Shown: piece by piece, positions 11,391 to 23,028 of the stretch
Layout of the letters: every line of letters begins with the position of its first letter
How positions within the stretch are numbered: the stretch's first letter is position 1
Origin: Rhizopus arrhizus
Taxonomy: Eukaryota; Mucoromycota; Mucoromycetes; Mucorales; Rhizopodaceae
Length of the DNA stretch: 64,000 nt
Direction: 5' to 3'
Assembly (NCBI GenBank): GCA_024220505.1
Contig: JAKZZE010000027.1
Location: 496,001 to 560,000, forward strand
Notes under the pieces: generated by a model
The model's input: only the letters and a program-made list of their open reading frames with translations
What the model was told of the DNA's origin: nothing
The model's database searches: none
Translations under genes and position numbers: made by a program

Positions 11391-12290
11391 GTTAATTTTT
11401 AAACCTTCAATATGAGTCGGTATCCACGCGCCAAAAAAGAGGATAAAGTGTTCTTGGCTGCTTTTTAGCTCTAGTCATGTGCTTTAGCAATGTTTTAACC
11501 TCCATTTTAACTTTCCATGGATTTAAGCATGTTTAACGAGCTTCCAAAAGGCTTCTCAATCAAAACATAACGCGCATTTTATGGTTTAAGAGTTTTGTTT
11601 ATTTTACAAGATAGATTCGACTGGTTTATGAAATAGAAAGATAGAAACTTGGACTTCACTGAAAACTGTATTTTTATAGATGAAGCAGGTTTTAACATCA
11701 ATGTGGTTTAATTGGGCAAGACCTGCTGGTGGATTTTGTACAGTTGCAAAGACACTCAAAATAAGATCAACCCAATCAAAAGTAGCTCCAGCTAAAAAAG
11801 AAATCCCAATAACAAGAGCAAAAAAAAAAAAAAGGGCAGCAGTTGATATTGACAATGAGGCCATTGGCGAAAAAGTAGATGATGAACCGATTGATAAGAC
11901 TACTGTTGACAAGTCTATATCAAGGGACACTACCACTCCCTGCTTTATCAAGTTCATGATGAACGAGCTGCTCGAAATCATGAATAAAAGTAAGGCTTTT
12001 AAGGGCTCTATCTCATCATGGACAATGTCTCTATTCATAAATCTCAGTCGCTCAAACGAAAAAAATGGAAAGCAAAGGTCATCTGATAGTTTTCCTCCCT
12101 TCTTACTCACCTGCACTCAATCCGATCGAGCAATTCTGGGTTATAGTGAAGGGGAAATAAAGCTTAATCGTATGTTGACCAAAGAAAATCTTTCCAATAG
12201 AATCGCCGATGCTTCCAATAGCGTTCCTATTAGTGCGCTTTATGGTTTTGTTTTCATTCTAAATGCCAAATTAATAATTATTTACTAAAA
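11390..12290 (+). pseudogene. Tc1/mariner-type transposase pseudogene
   Basis: The plus strand shows DRFDWFMK followed after a stop by KDRNLDFTENCIFIDEAGFN near 11640-11697, the first catalytic Asp region. The frame changes and stays open from about 11720. There a basic segment (ITRAKKKKRAAVDIDNEAI) precedes TPCFIKFMMNELLEIMNKS. After another shift LYLIMDNVSIHKSQSLK near 12000-12050 carries the second Asp. A further shift gives FLPSYSPALNPIEQFW near 12095-12145 with the third acidic residue. At least three frameshifts and two stops make it non-functional. The catalytic blocks are still easy to read, so the decay is not very old. Confidence 0.7.
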
Positions 12291-13048
12291 TGTTTGAAAT
12301 AAAGTAATATATCTGCTCATATTCACTATTAAAATGACAATGCTTTCTGCTTGGAACCGATAATGGAATTTTTGGTTAGCGACAAATGTATTTTAGAAGC
12401 CAACGATTATTTTTTTAAACACGACAAGTGTTCAAAAAAAAACCCAATAATATTTATCAGCCGGACTGTATATTAAATGTGATACAACAGCTTTATTTTT
12501 TATCAGGATTTTAAGAAGGATAAAATAAGAGGGTTTTTTTTTTCTGTTTTAGTAATACGCTTATCAAGGCAATCTTTGTTGGCCCCTTCTTTTGCTATGA
12601 ACACCAGAATGTGCCACCAAAGCGTGTGAATATTTCGCGTGCTTGTCTATTGATCTCCATCTCTAACTTTAATGATAAGGTTTGCTATTTTTCTTGTAAC
12701 ACACAAAGCGCCAGTAAATGTGTGTAACAAACTATCAAAACAAATCATTCTGAAACACCAATCAATAACACTAAGCTATCCTTCTTTCGGTTTTCTTTCA
12801 TCACAAGCTTCTCTGCTTTTTTTTTTTTTTTGAAGATAGTTTTTTAACAGGAAAAAAGAAAAAAAAAAGAGTTAGTATTAGTCACTTTAGTAAGTTACTG
12901 ACAATAATTAATTTTATATACTATTGGTCAGGGATACGAACTTGCTCACACGACACCCAGGCTTTAAACGGAAAATTTTCTTGTCCTACACTGTTTTATT
13001 GTTCAGATAACTAGTCTACTTTCTTTTCTTTCTTTTTTTCTTTTTTTA
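12291..13048. other. Intergenic region upstream of the RhoGEF gene
   Basis: No gene was seen. The last 30 bases before the start codon at 13049 are almost pure pyrimidine (runs of T and C), a leader type repeated before several other genes in this window. T runs are also present near 12822-12833. Confidence 0.4.
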
Positions 13049-14161
13049 ATGCAAATGATGGAATTTGGCAGAAAAGGAAGCCATTCCACATCACATTCTG
13101 CTCCTTCAACACCTTATCCGAGTACAAGCAGACCATGTTCAATAAGTACTTCTTCATCAAATGCATCTGTTGCTTCGGATCCCTTTAATATGTCATTCCT
13201 TACTGATAACAACAAATATTATAAACAACTCGTAGAAGACCTTTCTATTATTGACAATGTATATGACATATTTGAAGAAGAATTCGGATTCGAGTTTAAT
13301 GGTAAAACACTCTTTAAAATAGTTTCCAATAGACAATTAATTATTTATTAAAACAAGAAAAGATAAAGAAGTCCTTGATTCAGCACGACACGCTGTATAT
13401 AAACAACAAATCATCAACCAACTAATACAGTCTGAGACCAATTATGTGAATGAACTTTATGATTTTCAAGCAACCTTTGCGACTGAAATACAAAAATGGT
13501 TGGATTTGCCAGAGGATAAAGAGAATTTTGCAAAGTTAAAATCAACTGCAAAAAAGACATTGGAAGCGTTCTTTCAAAGTCTTCATGGGTTGTCAATTTT
13601 ACACGCGGACTTTTTGAAAAAAGTCAGTAATAGGTTAGGAGTTTTAAAAAATAAATATATGTTATTCAACCTTTACTTCTTTATAGATTCAAGATATGGG
13701 GCCCAACACAACTTATTTCAGACATTCTTAATGATTTTGTATGGATTGCACCATAATTGATATATTGGGATTTTAACCATCATTTTATAGTACAAACAAC
13801 TTACAATCTATGATTCATTCATTTCACAACATCCTGAATTTATAATGGCACTAGATATTCTCCATAGATTACCTTCCTTGACAAAATTTTTGGAGGCAAG
13901 TAAAAAATGGTTAGAGTGGCTTGATATGTTCCTTATACATTTTATTATAGCAAGCAAAGTCTCAAGAAAGTAAACAAAGACAATCTTCTTTAAAGATAGC
14001 AGACATGACACATTATCTTCAAATACCGATAAATCGTATAACTTCGTATTCTAAAGCGGTTCAGCAGCTAAAAAATTACAGCGACCCTTCAAACCCTGAT
14101 TACTCTTCTCTTGAGCAGATTACTGAAAAATTTGTAGCTTTAGATCAGGAATGGTCTGAAA

Positions 14162-14204
<43 letters not shown>

Positions 14205-14820
14205 TAACAAGGGGATTCACATTTTTTTATGAAGGAAAAAAAATTGCCAAGCCCACTTAATGGTACTAGAAATCTATCGAAGTGTTGAAAACTGTCCTGT
14301 GACTGTTACCCTCAATCGAAGACTCATACTTTACTCTGACCTCATCAAAGTTGATTTAGAAGATGTCACTGCTACATCGGACGTGAGAACATACTATCTT
14401 TATTCGGATCACTTAATCTACTGTAGAAAACAAAAGGACAAAAAAGATGGTCCTCGAAAATTAGTTTACAAAGGAAGCTTGAACTTGCGTGGTGCTGAAA
14501 TACGAAATTTACAACCCGTACTTGTAACAAAAATGTGTGAACCCAAGAAACCTTTGTTTAAAATTAAAAAGAAGCCTGCTGATACTGTTTCTTTACCAGG
14601 AGTTGAGGCTTTTGGATTTGAGCTTATCACTTCAGAAGCCAATATCGATGCAGTTGCACCTATGTACTTTTCAAACGCGAGTATGCCCCCTCAAATGTCC
14701 TCAGGTCTCATCAAAAGACGCCATATCTTGAGAACTAAAAGTTTGGAAGAACAAAAGACATGGTACGCTGCTATCGAGAAAGTTATTAAAACTCTCAATC
14801 AGTCTTCTCAAAAACACTAA
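13049..14820 (+). CDS. Rho guanine nucleotide exchange factor (DH-PH), 486 aa
   Basis: Six exons are proposed: 13049-13301, 13363-13622, 13694-13738, 13791-13895, 13951-14162 and 14235-14820. They give 486 residues. Residues 1-70 are a Ser/Thr/Pro-rich tail. A Dbl-homology domain follows, opening with KQQIINQLIQSETNYVNELY (conserved region 1) and including QLISDILNDFYKQLTIYDSF. Its last helices are near DMTHYLQIPINRITSYSKAV, the usual conserved region 3 place. The last exon encodes a PH domain beginning LILYSDLIKVDLEDV and ending in the helix EEQKTWYAAIEKVIKTL. Such proteins load GTP onto Rho/Rac/Cdc42 GTPases at the membrane and control polarity and wall growth. Intron 4 (13896-13950) has a GC donor. 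Intron 5 contains an A run of about 35 bases. It is short for a fungal RhoGEF, with no DEP or CNH domain. Confidence 0.82.
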
Positions 14821-15244
14821 TAATCACACTTATATTCCTCCTCCCCTTCCTTTCTTTGATCTTGATTGTATGCTTACACTCATTTATATCTTATTTACAA
14901 ATTAGTTTTAAAACCCTATGGTTTTAAAGAGAATATTATTGCATTTTTTAATAAATAATTAGGCTTATTATTTTCATGTAAAATCAAGGTTTTCTTGACC
15001 TATTGAGCTATACAACCATCAATCTTTAAAAGGTATATGTTGGTGTTTTAGCCTTTTCTTCACATAATGTCTTTAACGACATTGAAAGTTTGAGCTAGAT
15101 CGACTGAGAGAAAAAAGGAGCAGGCTCATTGCTTATGCAAATCCTATCTCTATATGATTATATCGATAAAGAAGAAACGCGTAATAAACAGTTTATATAT
15201 AATGAGAGAAGAAGGATGGTTTATTGAATTCTAATAATGCTAAA
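14821..15244. other. Convergent intergenic spacer
   Basis: Lies between the 3' ends of the RhoGEF gene (plus) and the IF-2 gene (minus). AT-rich; it presumably holds both 3' UTRs. Nothing else seen. Confidence 0.4.
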
Positions 15245-17009
15245 TTACAACTTTTGCTTGGTTTCTATTACTTGAATGGACTGAATGACATCACCGGGTT
15301 GAAATCCATTGAAGCCTTCAAAAGACATACCACATTCTAAGCCTTTCTTTGCTTCCATGATATCTTTCTTTACTTGACGCAGTGCATCCAATTGTCCTAT
15401 TACATTAATACCAAATAAGCATTTTATTTACAGAAATGCATTTTATTTAAGGCTTACCTTCCCACACTGTCTCTCTATCGCGTACCACTCTTACTTTGCT
15501 ATTACGATGAATGGCACCATTTGTCACACGACATCCAGCAACAGGACGGGTCTCTCTTCCTTTGATGTTGATGTCAAATATTTGTAAAACAGAAGCTTCA
15601 CCAACAACTTGTGTTGTAATGATCGGAGGCAACATATCTCCTAGTTTATCTTTTACATCCTCCAACAATTTATAAATAATCGAATAGGATCTGACAGGTA
15701 CGCCGATTCTAGCGGCCTCGGCTTGAATTTTTTTATCAGCCTTAACATTAAATCCAATCACTTGTCCTTCACAGGCTGCAGCTAATTGCACATCACCTTC
15801 CGATATGTTACCAACGCCACTGTGTACTACCTTTACTCTGATTTGCTTGTTTTGCAAGCCAGCTAAAGAATCCACTACTGCCTCAACTGTACCACTTACA
15901 TCGCCTGTTAAGATTAAAAAGAGGATTATTCATATGTGTGGTTTCATATTTGTTCTCTTACCTTTCACAACAGCTCGAAATTCAAGCATGTTCTTTTCAG
16001 TATCATTTTCTTTATCTTCATTAGCCTGAAGTGCGCTAAGTCGTTTATTAAGTGATACAGGCACTACATCAGTAAGACCACGTTGATACATGTACATTTC
16101 TTTTTGATACGCTTTTTCAATTAAACGCTCTTGTTCCAATTGTTCTCTTTGTTGCTTTCTCTTATCATTAATAACCTCTAAATCTTGAAGTTGCTTATCA
16201 CGCTGATGTCGTGCAATACGATTATCAACCGCAGTTTTTGCCAAATTCTATTTCAATGTGAGAGATGTTGCTTTTTCAAAATAAAGGAAATAATTGATTA
16301 ACTACCTCGTCTTTTGCTTGTAGCATTTCATCCCCTGCTTGTGGGACATCCTTCCACCCAATCACCTTTACAGGCATACCAGGCGTAGCCTCCTTGACTA
16401 TTTTGCCTTGGTGGTCTGTCATTGTACGCACTCTGCACCAAGTCTCACCGGCAACAACGATGGCGCCTGGTTTCAAGGTTCCTCTTTGTACGAGCACAGT
16501 TGCTACGTTGCCTCTTCCTTTCTCGATTTGTGATTCAATCACGACACCTTCGGCTGTGTTTGCCCTTTCAGCCTTTAACTCCAAAATTTCAGAAAGTGTC
16601 ACGATCGTCTCTTCCAACTGATCCAAATTCTTTCCTGTCAGTCCAGACACTTCAACACAGGGCACATCCCCTCCAATTTCTTCCAGATGAACATTATAAC
16701 GCGTCAATTCTTGTTTTACGCGAGATGGATCGACGCCTGGTTTATCACATTTGTTAATCGCAACAACAATAGGTACATTGGCTGCCTGAGCATGTTGAAT
16801 GGCTTCTTGTGTTTGAGGCATCACGCCATCATCGGCGGCTACAACCAAGACAACAATATCCGTTACTTGTGCTCCTCTCTGTCTCATTGCTGAAAAAGCT
16901 GCATGACCTGGTGTATCCAAAAAGGTAATTGTCTTGTTGGAAGGCAATTTCACTAAATAGAAGAATGAATAATAATGTTTTTGCTGTTGCTACGTTTTGT
17001 GGATTACCA

Positions 17010-17041
<32 letters not shown>

Positions 17042-18010
17042 TGCTTCACCTGAAGCTACAGATGATTTACGAAGTGTGTCCAATAAAGTAGTCTTTCCGT
17101 GATCTACGTGGCCCATAATGGTTACGATGGGCGGACGATCTTTTAATAGATTTGGGTCTTCAACGGGTGGTCTATCATTACACTTTTTAAATTATGGCTC
17201 TTTTGTTGTTTGTAATGTATTATTTACCTTGGATATAAGTCAAATGATTGTCTTGCATCTACAATAGGATTCATATTTAATTGCATTGCAATAAGACTTG
17301 ATTCATCTGCATTAAGCACTATACAAAAACAACATTAAAAACCCTTATAAAATAATGTCCTTTCTTTTTTTACTGCGATCGTGAGAAGTGTTTCCCATAT
17401 TTAATTCTTCCATTGTTCTAATCACTTGCTCTGCATATAAAAAGTTAGCATTTCTTATTTTGTTTGTGAAAGTGTCATTACCAAATCGAACACCTAATAC
17501 GCGAGACAAGTTGGCTGTGTTGATGATTTCTGGAATGTAAACGTCTTTCATTTGCTGGTTCATTGCCTTTTGCTCTCTTGCCTTTTGCTTCGCTTTTCTT
17601 TCCTCGATATATCTACGCTGCCTTTCCTCTTCTTTTGCTAAGGCTGCCAGTTCTTCTTCTTTCTTCTTACGTTCTTTTCTTTGTGCTACCGTCTCCGATC
17701 GTTTAGGAGCAGGTTTTGAAAACTTATTGACATGACGATCGTGCAACTTGGGTGTTTCCTCTGGGTACTTGTCTGTATGTTTGTCCACAGGTCGACTCCA
17801 GTCTCTCTTGGGTGCAGTGCGCTTGCCTTGTTGAGGTACACTCCAATCTCTCTTTGTCAATACTCGTTTTGTATTGTTGTTGACATTTGACATTGGTTTA
17901 CCTAAATCGGCTTTTTGCTGAAGTAATCTAGTTGCAGTCCTAAGGTACATAGGCCTTCCTTGTGTCCATTTGCTCTGTTGTTGAATCAGTGATAAAAATT
18001 TTGTGCTCAT
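15245..18010 (-). CDS. IFM1: Mitochondrial translation initiation factor IF-2, 807 aa
   Basis: Seven exons on the minus strand: 17374-18010, 17228-17318, 17008-17171, 16306-16952, 15962-16247, 15458-15904 and 15245-15396. They join in frame to 807 residues. The N-terminus is a basic, Gln/Arg-rich mitochondrial presequence and linker, with a highly charged coiled coil ([20 protein letters not shown]). The GTPase domain carries G1 GHVDHGKT near residues 263-270, G3 DTPGHAAF, G4 NKCD and the IF-2 signature [20 protein letters not shown]. Domains II, III and IV follow, the last beginning near [14 protein letters not shown] and ending with [20 protein letters not shown]. It brings fMet-tRNA to the mitochondrial ribosome. 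Length and domain order fit the family. Antisense ORFs inside exon 4 are shadows. Confidence 0.95.
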
Positions 18011-18991
18011 AATAAAACAACAAGGGTCTTAATATACTTTTTTTTTTTTACTGCAGCCTTTTTTACTTCAAATTCGGACAAACTTAAATTTTTTCAAGAC
18101 AAATAAAGATTGGAGCTCAGACAACATTTACAACTAATTTGAAGACAAAAAAAAAAAGCAGAAAAATTTGAATGTCTCTTTTAAACTTCTACATAATCAA
18201 AGGAGTAAAAAAGGAGTAGGGAAATTAATACAGAGACCTTTATATATTTAGTGAGGTTGAAAATTCATCTAAAGATCATGATACATACATTTTATTTTCT
18301 TCATAAGAACTTAAAACTTCTCTTTTAATATAAAATAACTTTTAATGGTGGAAGGCGAGACTTGTTGTGGCCTGTCTTGATTTAATATGTCCTGTGAAGC
18401 AGTAAGAGTCTTCCTAGCTTTTCTTAAAGACTTAATTTTGCTTTTGTGCATTCAATAACAGTATGTCCACTGGTACGATAACTCCAATAAACACGGAATA
18501 AGCGTTTTCTTTGGATAATCAGAAACGATACGTTCTTCAGCATGAGAGTATCGGCAATAAAAGTCGTTTGGGAGGATTCTCTGTTCTGTAATAAAGGATC
18601 AGAAAAAATCGATTGTAGATAAGAGACCAAGGTGTTAACAGCATGTTGTAGGCCTTCTGCTGAAAAAAAAAAGGGATTTGAGGGTTTTATTTCTCCGGAT
18701 TTTGATGAATTTTGCAATGAATTTGCTACATTTACCTTGCTCCATTTATTGATAAAAATCGCATCAGGTCTCTTGTCGTTTCCGTAAAGTCAATCACTTC
18801 AGTTTGGCTTTGGTTTATTATTTGATAAAGGGCATGTTTAACATTTCAATTTTTAGTAGAGGTTTTATAAAAGTAATGTCTATCAATATCTTGATACTGT
18901 CGTTCTTTCTAGTCTTACTGCCATAAGGTTTCATGATTTTGGAAAAAGAATTTAGTAGACAAATTAAAACGCAAGCTCATTAAATGTAAAC
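18011..18991. other. Intergenic region with one weak minus-strand coding fragment
   Basis: Upstream of the IF-2 gene. A minus-strand open frame at 18424-18717 without an ATG at its 5' end encodes protein-like text (for example LQHAVNTLVSYLQSIFSD, and LFRVYWSYRTSGHTVIECTK). It may be an eroded exon of a repeated family, but I cannot name it and no splice partners were found. The rest is featureless. Confidence 0.3.
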
Positions 18992-19520
18992 TCGGCATTA
19001 TTTTTGTTTAAACATAATCTTTTATTCAAGGTCCAATTGAGTGCATAAAAATAAAAATTATATAAATGTCCGTCCGGAATAGGTCATTCCGTTAGGAAGT
19101 TAGTGCTAAGAAAAAGCCCTTTGGGGTCAAGGATAAAAAAATGTAAAAGGGAAAGGGATGAGTAGGGCCATCAAAGAAAAGTTAGAGTAATTGACTTGGC
19201 TTATAAAGAGCTTCTGACCATGTGGGTGCTTGGTAGGAATCGGTTTGTCATGGTGCAGCTGGTTTAATTCGTGCAGTATTGACCATCGCTGTAACCAGGA
19301 AAGGGCAGCACAGAGGAAATCAAAAGACGTAGCGGGAATCTATTCATAAGAAACTACAGTTGACCTTCTATGGTTTCGAGCATAAATAAACGTCGGTGCA
19401 TAGTAAGGCAGTCGATAGCTTGCTTTGTTTTTGGATCGGTTGGATTCATTCTTGATATCAAATTTTAAAAGTGTAATTTTTTTTTTTGAAATGATTAAGA
19501 TATTTTCAGGACAGCCCATC
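18992..19520 (-). mobile_element. LINE 3'-end relic (minus strand)
   Basis: Read on the minus strand this is the C-terminal end and 3' UTR of a LINE. Coding pieces include QAIDCLTMHRRLFMLETIEG near 19345-19415, followed by a stop and FLMNRFPLR. After a frameshift comes SWLQRWSILHELNQLHHDKP near 19225-19290. These line up with the zinc-knuckle and C-terminal segments of the copies at 23.0-24.3 and 55.0-56.1 kb. The 3' UTR shares with those copies a block reading atccttgaccc, then aaaggg, cttagcacta, tccggacgg and a final aataaaag stretch. The 5' end fades near 19520. This is a heavily decayed, 5'-truncated retrocopy. Confidence 0.6.
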
Positions 19521-20651
19521 CGGGCTGGTTTAATTACAAAAAAGAGAAAAAAGAAGCATCCCTTCAAGATCAAAAGTAAAATTGATCGAGAATATGATTG
19601 TATGATAAAAGGAGAGAAAATGTTCTTGTTGATTGTTTAAATCCTTTGAGCAATTGGAGGGACCGAACATCTTGTGATATAGTGCTGTTGGTAATCACTG
19701 AACGTAGGTGGGTTAATGTTAAGGAACAGGAGTTGGCAACGGGTCAAATAGTTTCAACATTAGCTTTCCTTCGAATGAAGAAGTTTGGTTCGTTAAGCAC
19801 AGGGCTGTTTTATTGGGTACAATTTATAGATTCAATAAGTGCTTGTTTAAGTGGGAAATCTGTGTGTCGTTGATATGACTTGTTTTAATCCAGTTGTGAA
19901 ATACTGATAGCGTAAAGTGGTCAAAGACCATCTTGAATGCTGTTGTTGATGCTGAATTGAGAGAGATGTGTTCATTTGTGTTATTGATTAAGGATATTTA
20001 TGGTACTTGAAAATGTTATTCAGCTCTTGATATGCCAAATGACGTAGATGATTAGTGAGTAATATTAAGGCTGTAAGAAGAATCCAAAACAAAAGAGCTG
20101 AAATCTATCACTTAAAGAATGAAACAAATAAGAAGGCAGTAGGCTTGTGGTCTTGCATTTGTAAAGTCGAAAATAATTAATAAGAAAGAAAAGTTGAAGG
20201 AAGGCTTAAGAAAATTAATTAAGACTATTAAGGGCATGTTCTCTAGATTGATGATACCAAAATTCAAAAAAGATGCAAAAAGACATGATCATTTAGATTC
20301 CTTACATTTGATTTTTAACATATGGCTGATATGTAAGAATACCTCATGTAAATAGTAATGGTGATAATATGATGAAAATATTGCTCTTTTTTTAGTTGTT
20401 TCATAGTTGAAGTACGCGGTGCTGTTCAAATTAATACTAATAATGAAAAAATTTCATTAAACAGCCTCCAGTTGTGTTGTTGTTGAAGAAGGATCCCAAC
20501 TGCATATTTATAAGAAATTTATCATTAAAAAGATTTTTAATGTGTGATTAATATGACATTCATATGATTACAAATATTTAACATATAATAGTAAAGTATT
20601 GATAATAAAATAGTTTTGTATAATACAATATAAAAAGCAGTTTATTCTTAT
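19521..20651. other. Intergenic, no gene supported
   Basis: AT-rich. A plus ORF near 19598-19873 starts inside the edge of the minus-strand LINE relic and has no recognisable domain. No structured element was seen. Confidence 0.3.
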
Positions 20652-21452
20652 TTACTGGATATGCAAATAATTAAATGAATTAAGCAAATCCAAATCAAAT
20701 TGTACTGGCTCTACTTCAATTCCAAGAAGGTTCTTTGTTGAATGTTCATCACTTATACTTTTACTTATAAACTCTTGCGATAACGATTGTGGTTTATGGA
20801 TATCTATTTCTGATATTATCCCTACATCTGAATTGAGACTAGAGCAAAGTAAAGCTTCTTGAATATAAGGGTGCTTTTTGGTTGCTATTAATGCTTCTTT
20901 TAAAGTAAACTATATTTTATATTAGTTCATTGTGTGCCTTATTTTTAAAATAAAGATATTACCCATCTTCTTTCTCTCTTCTTTCTTTCCGGAAATTTCT
21001 TGACAACTTCATTGATTTGCATTTCAAATATCCAATGATGAGATTTTAGTTTTCTCTTCTTTTTTGTACGCTCTTCAAATACACCAAGTTGTTTGGTAAT
21101 AGTGCCCTTGATGCCAGCTTCTTCCCATGTTTCTCGTTGAGCAGCATGCTGTTGAGTCTCATCAACTTCCCATCCTCCTTTAGGCTACATACAATGATCA
21201 ATCAGCCTTGTTTCCCTATTACGATTATGGATCACTTACCAAAACCCAAGCATTCTTCTTCTTTCTACTTGAAATAAGTAATACGCGACGATTCTTCATG
21301 TCAAGAGGCAAACATCCAGCCACTTGCCTAATTTTATTTTCATCTAAGACGTCTTTGTCATGGCCATGCCTTTTCTTCTTTGTATAGTCTGCAAAATCAT
21401 GAGCTACAGCCTGTGTTTCTAATAATGGCGTCATTTCAAGCTCCAAGTTCAT
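20652..21452 (-). CDS. Nudix hydrolase, diphosphoinositol polyphosphate phosphohydrolase type, 230 aa
   Basis: Three exons on the minus strand (21240-21452, 20963-21184, 20652-20909) give 230 residues. Exon 1 contains AGCLPLDMKNRRVLLISS, the first strands of the Nudix fold. Exon 2 opens with PKGGWEVDET, the PKGG start typical of the DIPP/Aps1/DDP1 branch. It continues through the Nudix box with REXXEEXG as RETWEEAG, so all metal-binding glutamates are present. A basic segment (RTKKKRKLKSHHWIFEMQI) and RWFTLKEAL close the domain; a roughly 75-residue C-terminal tail is not recognised. Members remove the beta phosphate of diphosphoinositol polyphosphates and hydrolyse ApnA and polyphosphate. 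Both introns are phase 0 with normal GT-AG ends. Substrate choice cannot be settled from sequence. Confidence 0.88.
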
Positions 21453-22365
21453 ATTGTTTATAGAGAATTATAATGAAAAATAAAGAAAATCAAGCACCTT
21501 TTATGCTATTTAATATCTTCATAATAAAACAGCTCAGCATACCATAAAAGTTTCGCCAAGACGCGAATTGTTGTATTACTTTCCTATTAACCACATCATG
21601 AATGTTTCACGATGATTATCCATTCAATCAAGCCACGCGCGCAAATATATTTTTTAAAACGTTTTGCTGAGCTTTAATTTGCATCGCCTGCCAACGTTAA
21701 GAGGGTTTGCAGTGCACCTTTCCATAATTCTTGGCGATAGAATATATATAATGTCATAATCAAATTTAATAAATGCATTGCTATAAATAGAGTGTTTTAT
21801 GTTTTTAAATAATATTTATTTGATGGCTTACATAACAATATCTCTAATGAAAGTATAATTTTAATATGTATTGCCGTATAATGAGCAGTATTGATTTCTG
21901 GTTCTTTGTGGTATTTTGAAAAAAAATAAACAGCTAAGTGCTTTATTATCTGTATTACATATTAGATGAAACATGAGGCATTCATTATACACTTATGATC
22001 GAAAGCCCCAATTTATGATAAAGTGGACTTTATTCAACTACTTTTGTCTTTGTTTTCACAAACATAGCTAAAGCATCATTAATTCCTTTCATAAAGGGAT
22101 ATTTAGCGCCTTTATGAAAAAAAAAAGGCTCTGCTGCTATAAATTATAGTAAAGGCGTTGATTTTTTTTTTTTTTTTGTCAATTCAAGACTCATGAAGAC
22201 AATGTAACAGCTAAAAACACTTGGACATTCTTACTATTAATGATTAAATAATAAATCGCTTTATATTAAGATTTGTATACTACTTTATTAAAGCTGAAAT
22301 TGTGCTCACGACAAATCGAACTTTTTCTCCGCTGTGATATATATTTTGAGATCCTTGGCTACACT
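21453..22365. other. Intergenic region between the Nudix gene and the palindrome
   Basis: About 0.9 kb, AT-rich, no gene seen. A T run lies at 22162-22178. It borders the perfect inverted repeat that begins at 22366. Confidence 0.4.
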
Positions 22366-22592
22366 CTTTTCAGGAATTATTCGCCACACTTTTGGAAAAA
22401 TCAGCTGAATTTAAAAAAATATAATTAGCCATTTTCCTGAGGCGATCTTTGCCGAAAAATAAAAATATTGTATGCTATATTTGGCTAAAGGATTTTTATT
22501 TTTCGGCAAAGATCGCCTCAGGAAAATGGCTAATTATATTTTTTTAAATTCAGCTGATTTTTCCAAAAGTGTGGCGAATAATTCCTGAAAAG
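22366..22592. repeat. Perfect 101-bp inverted repeat with 25-nt loop
   Basis: The arm at 22366-22466 is the exact reverse complement of the arm at 22492-22592. I compared all 101 positions and found no mismatch. The loop is 22467-22491. The arms begin with cttttcaggaattattcgcc. No ORF spans it, and no clear target duplication was found. It could be a fold-back (MITE-like) element, the trace of a recent inverted duplication, or an assembly fold-back. A transcript across it would form a long double-stranded hairpin. Confidence 0.9.
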
Positions 22593-22935
22593 TCGCTTGG
22601 CAACTCATGTCATGCCTCACGTTCCCCAGCCGGCCCATTCAGCTTCAGGATGTCATGAATCCTACCACTACAGCATCAACCGCTACGGCGCATCAATCGA
22701 ATGTTCACCGTATGACGGTAGTAGCCTGCATGCTGCTAAGCATTTGGCGGGTTCATTGGAAAGTCGTTTTCCATGATCAACGTTTTTACCAAGGTGAGAT
22801 CGTCGCTCACACAAGATTGATGCTTCATCGTATTCATCGCGAGAATATGCTCTCAACTTAGTATCTACATGTGTTTATTTTTATTGTTATTATTTTTATT
22901 GTTATTATTTTTATTGTTATTATTTTTATTATTAT
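22593..22935 (+). mobile_element. LINE 3'-terminal fragment with microsatellite tail
   Basis: The plus-strand ORF 22607-22861 includes SIWRVHWKVVFHDQRFYQGE followed by IVAHTRLMLHRIHREN. It resembles, from memory, the extreme C-terminal segment (Trp-x3-His-Trp) of LINE reverse transcriptases in Mucorales. Straight after the stop comes a tail made of a 15-base unit (tttttattgttatta) repeated about three times at 22873-22930, as expected at the 3' end of a LINE. The fragment starts at the edge of the palindrome. It is a different LINE lineage from the copy just downstream. Assignment rests on short similarity, so it is tentative. Confidence 0.45.
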
Positions 22936-23028
22936 CATTATTTTTTATGAGTGCAGTCACTTGCACGTATGAAATAAGCACATTTTACACAAAAAAAAAT
23001 AGTTTCTGAAAAGTGTATAAACTCATAG

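Noticed and set aside
11604..12116. 170-codon minus ORF
   Set aside because: It is antisense to the plus-strand transposase relic, whose DDE motifs are clear.
16339..16893. Several plus ORFs up to 111 codons
   Set aside because: They are shadows of the GTPase exon of the IF-2 gene on the opposite strand.
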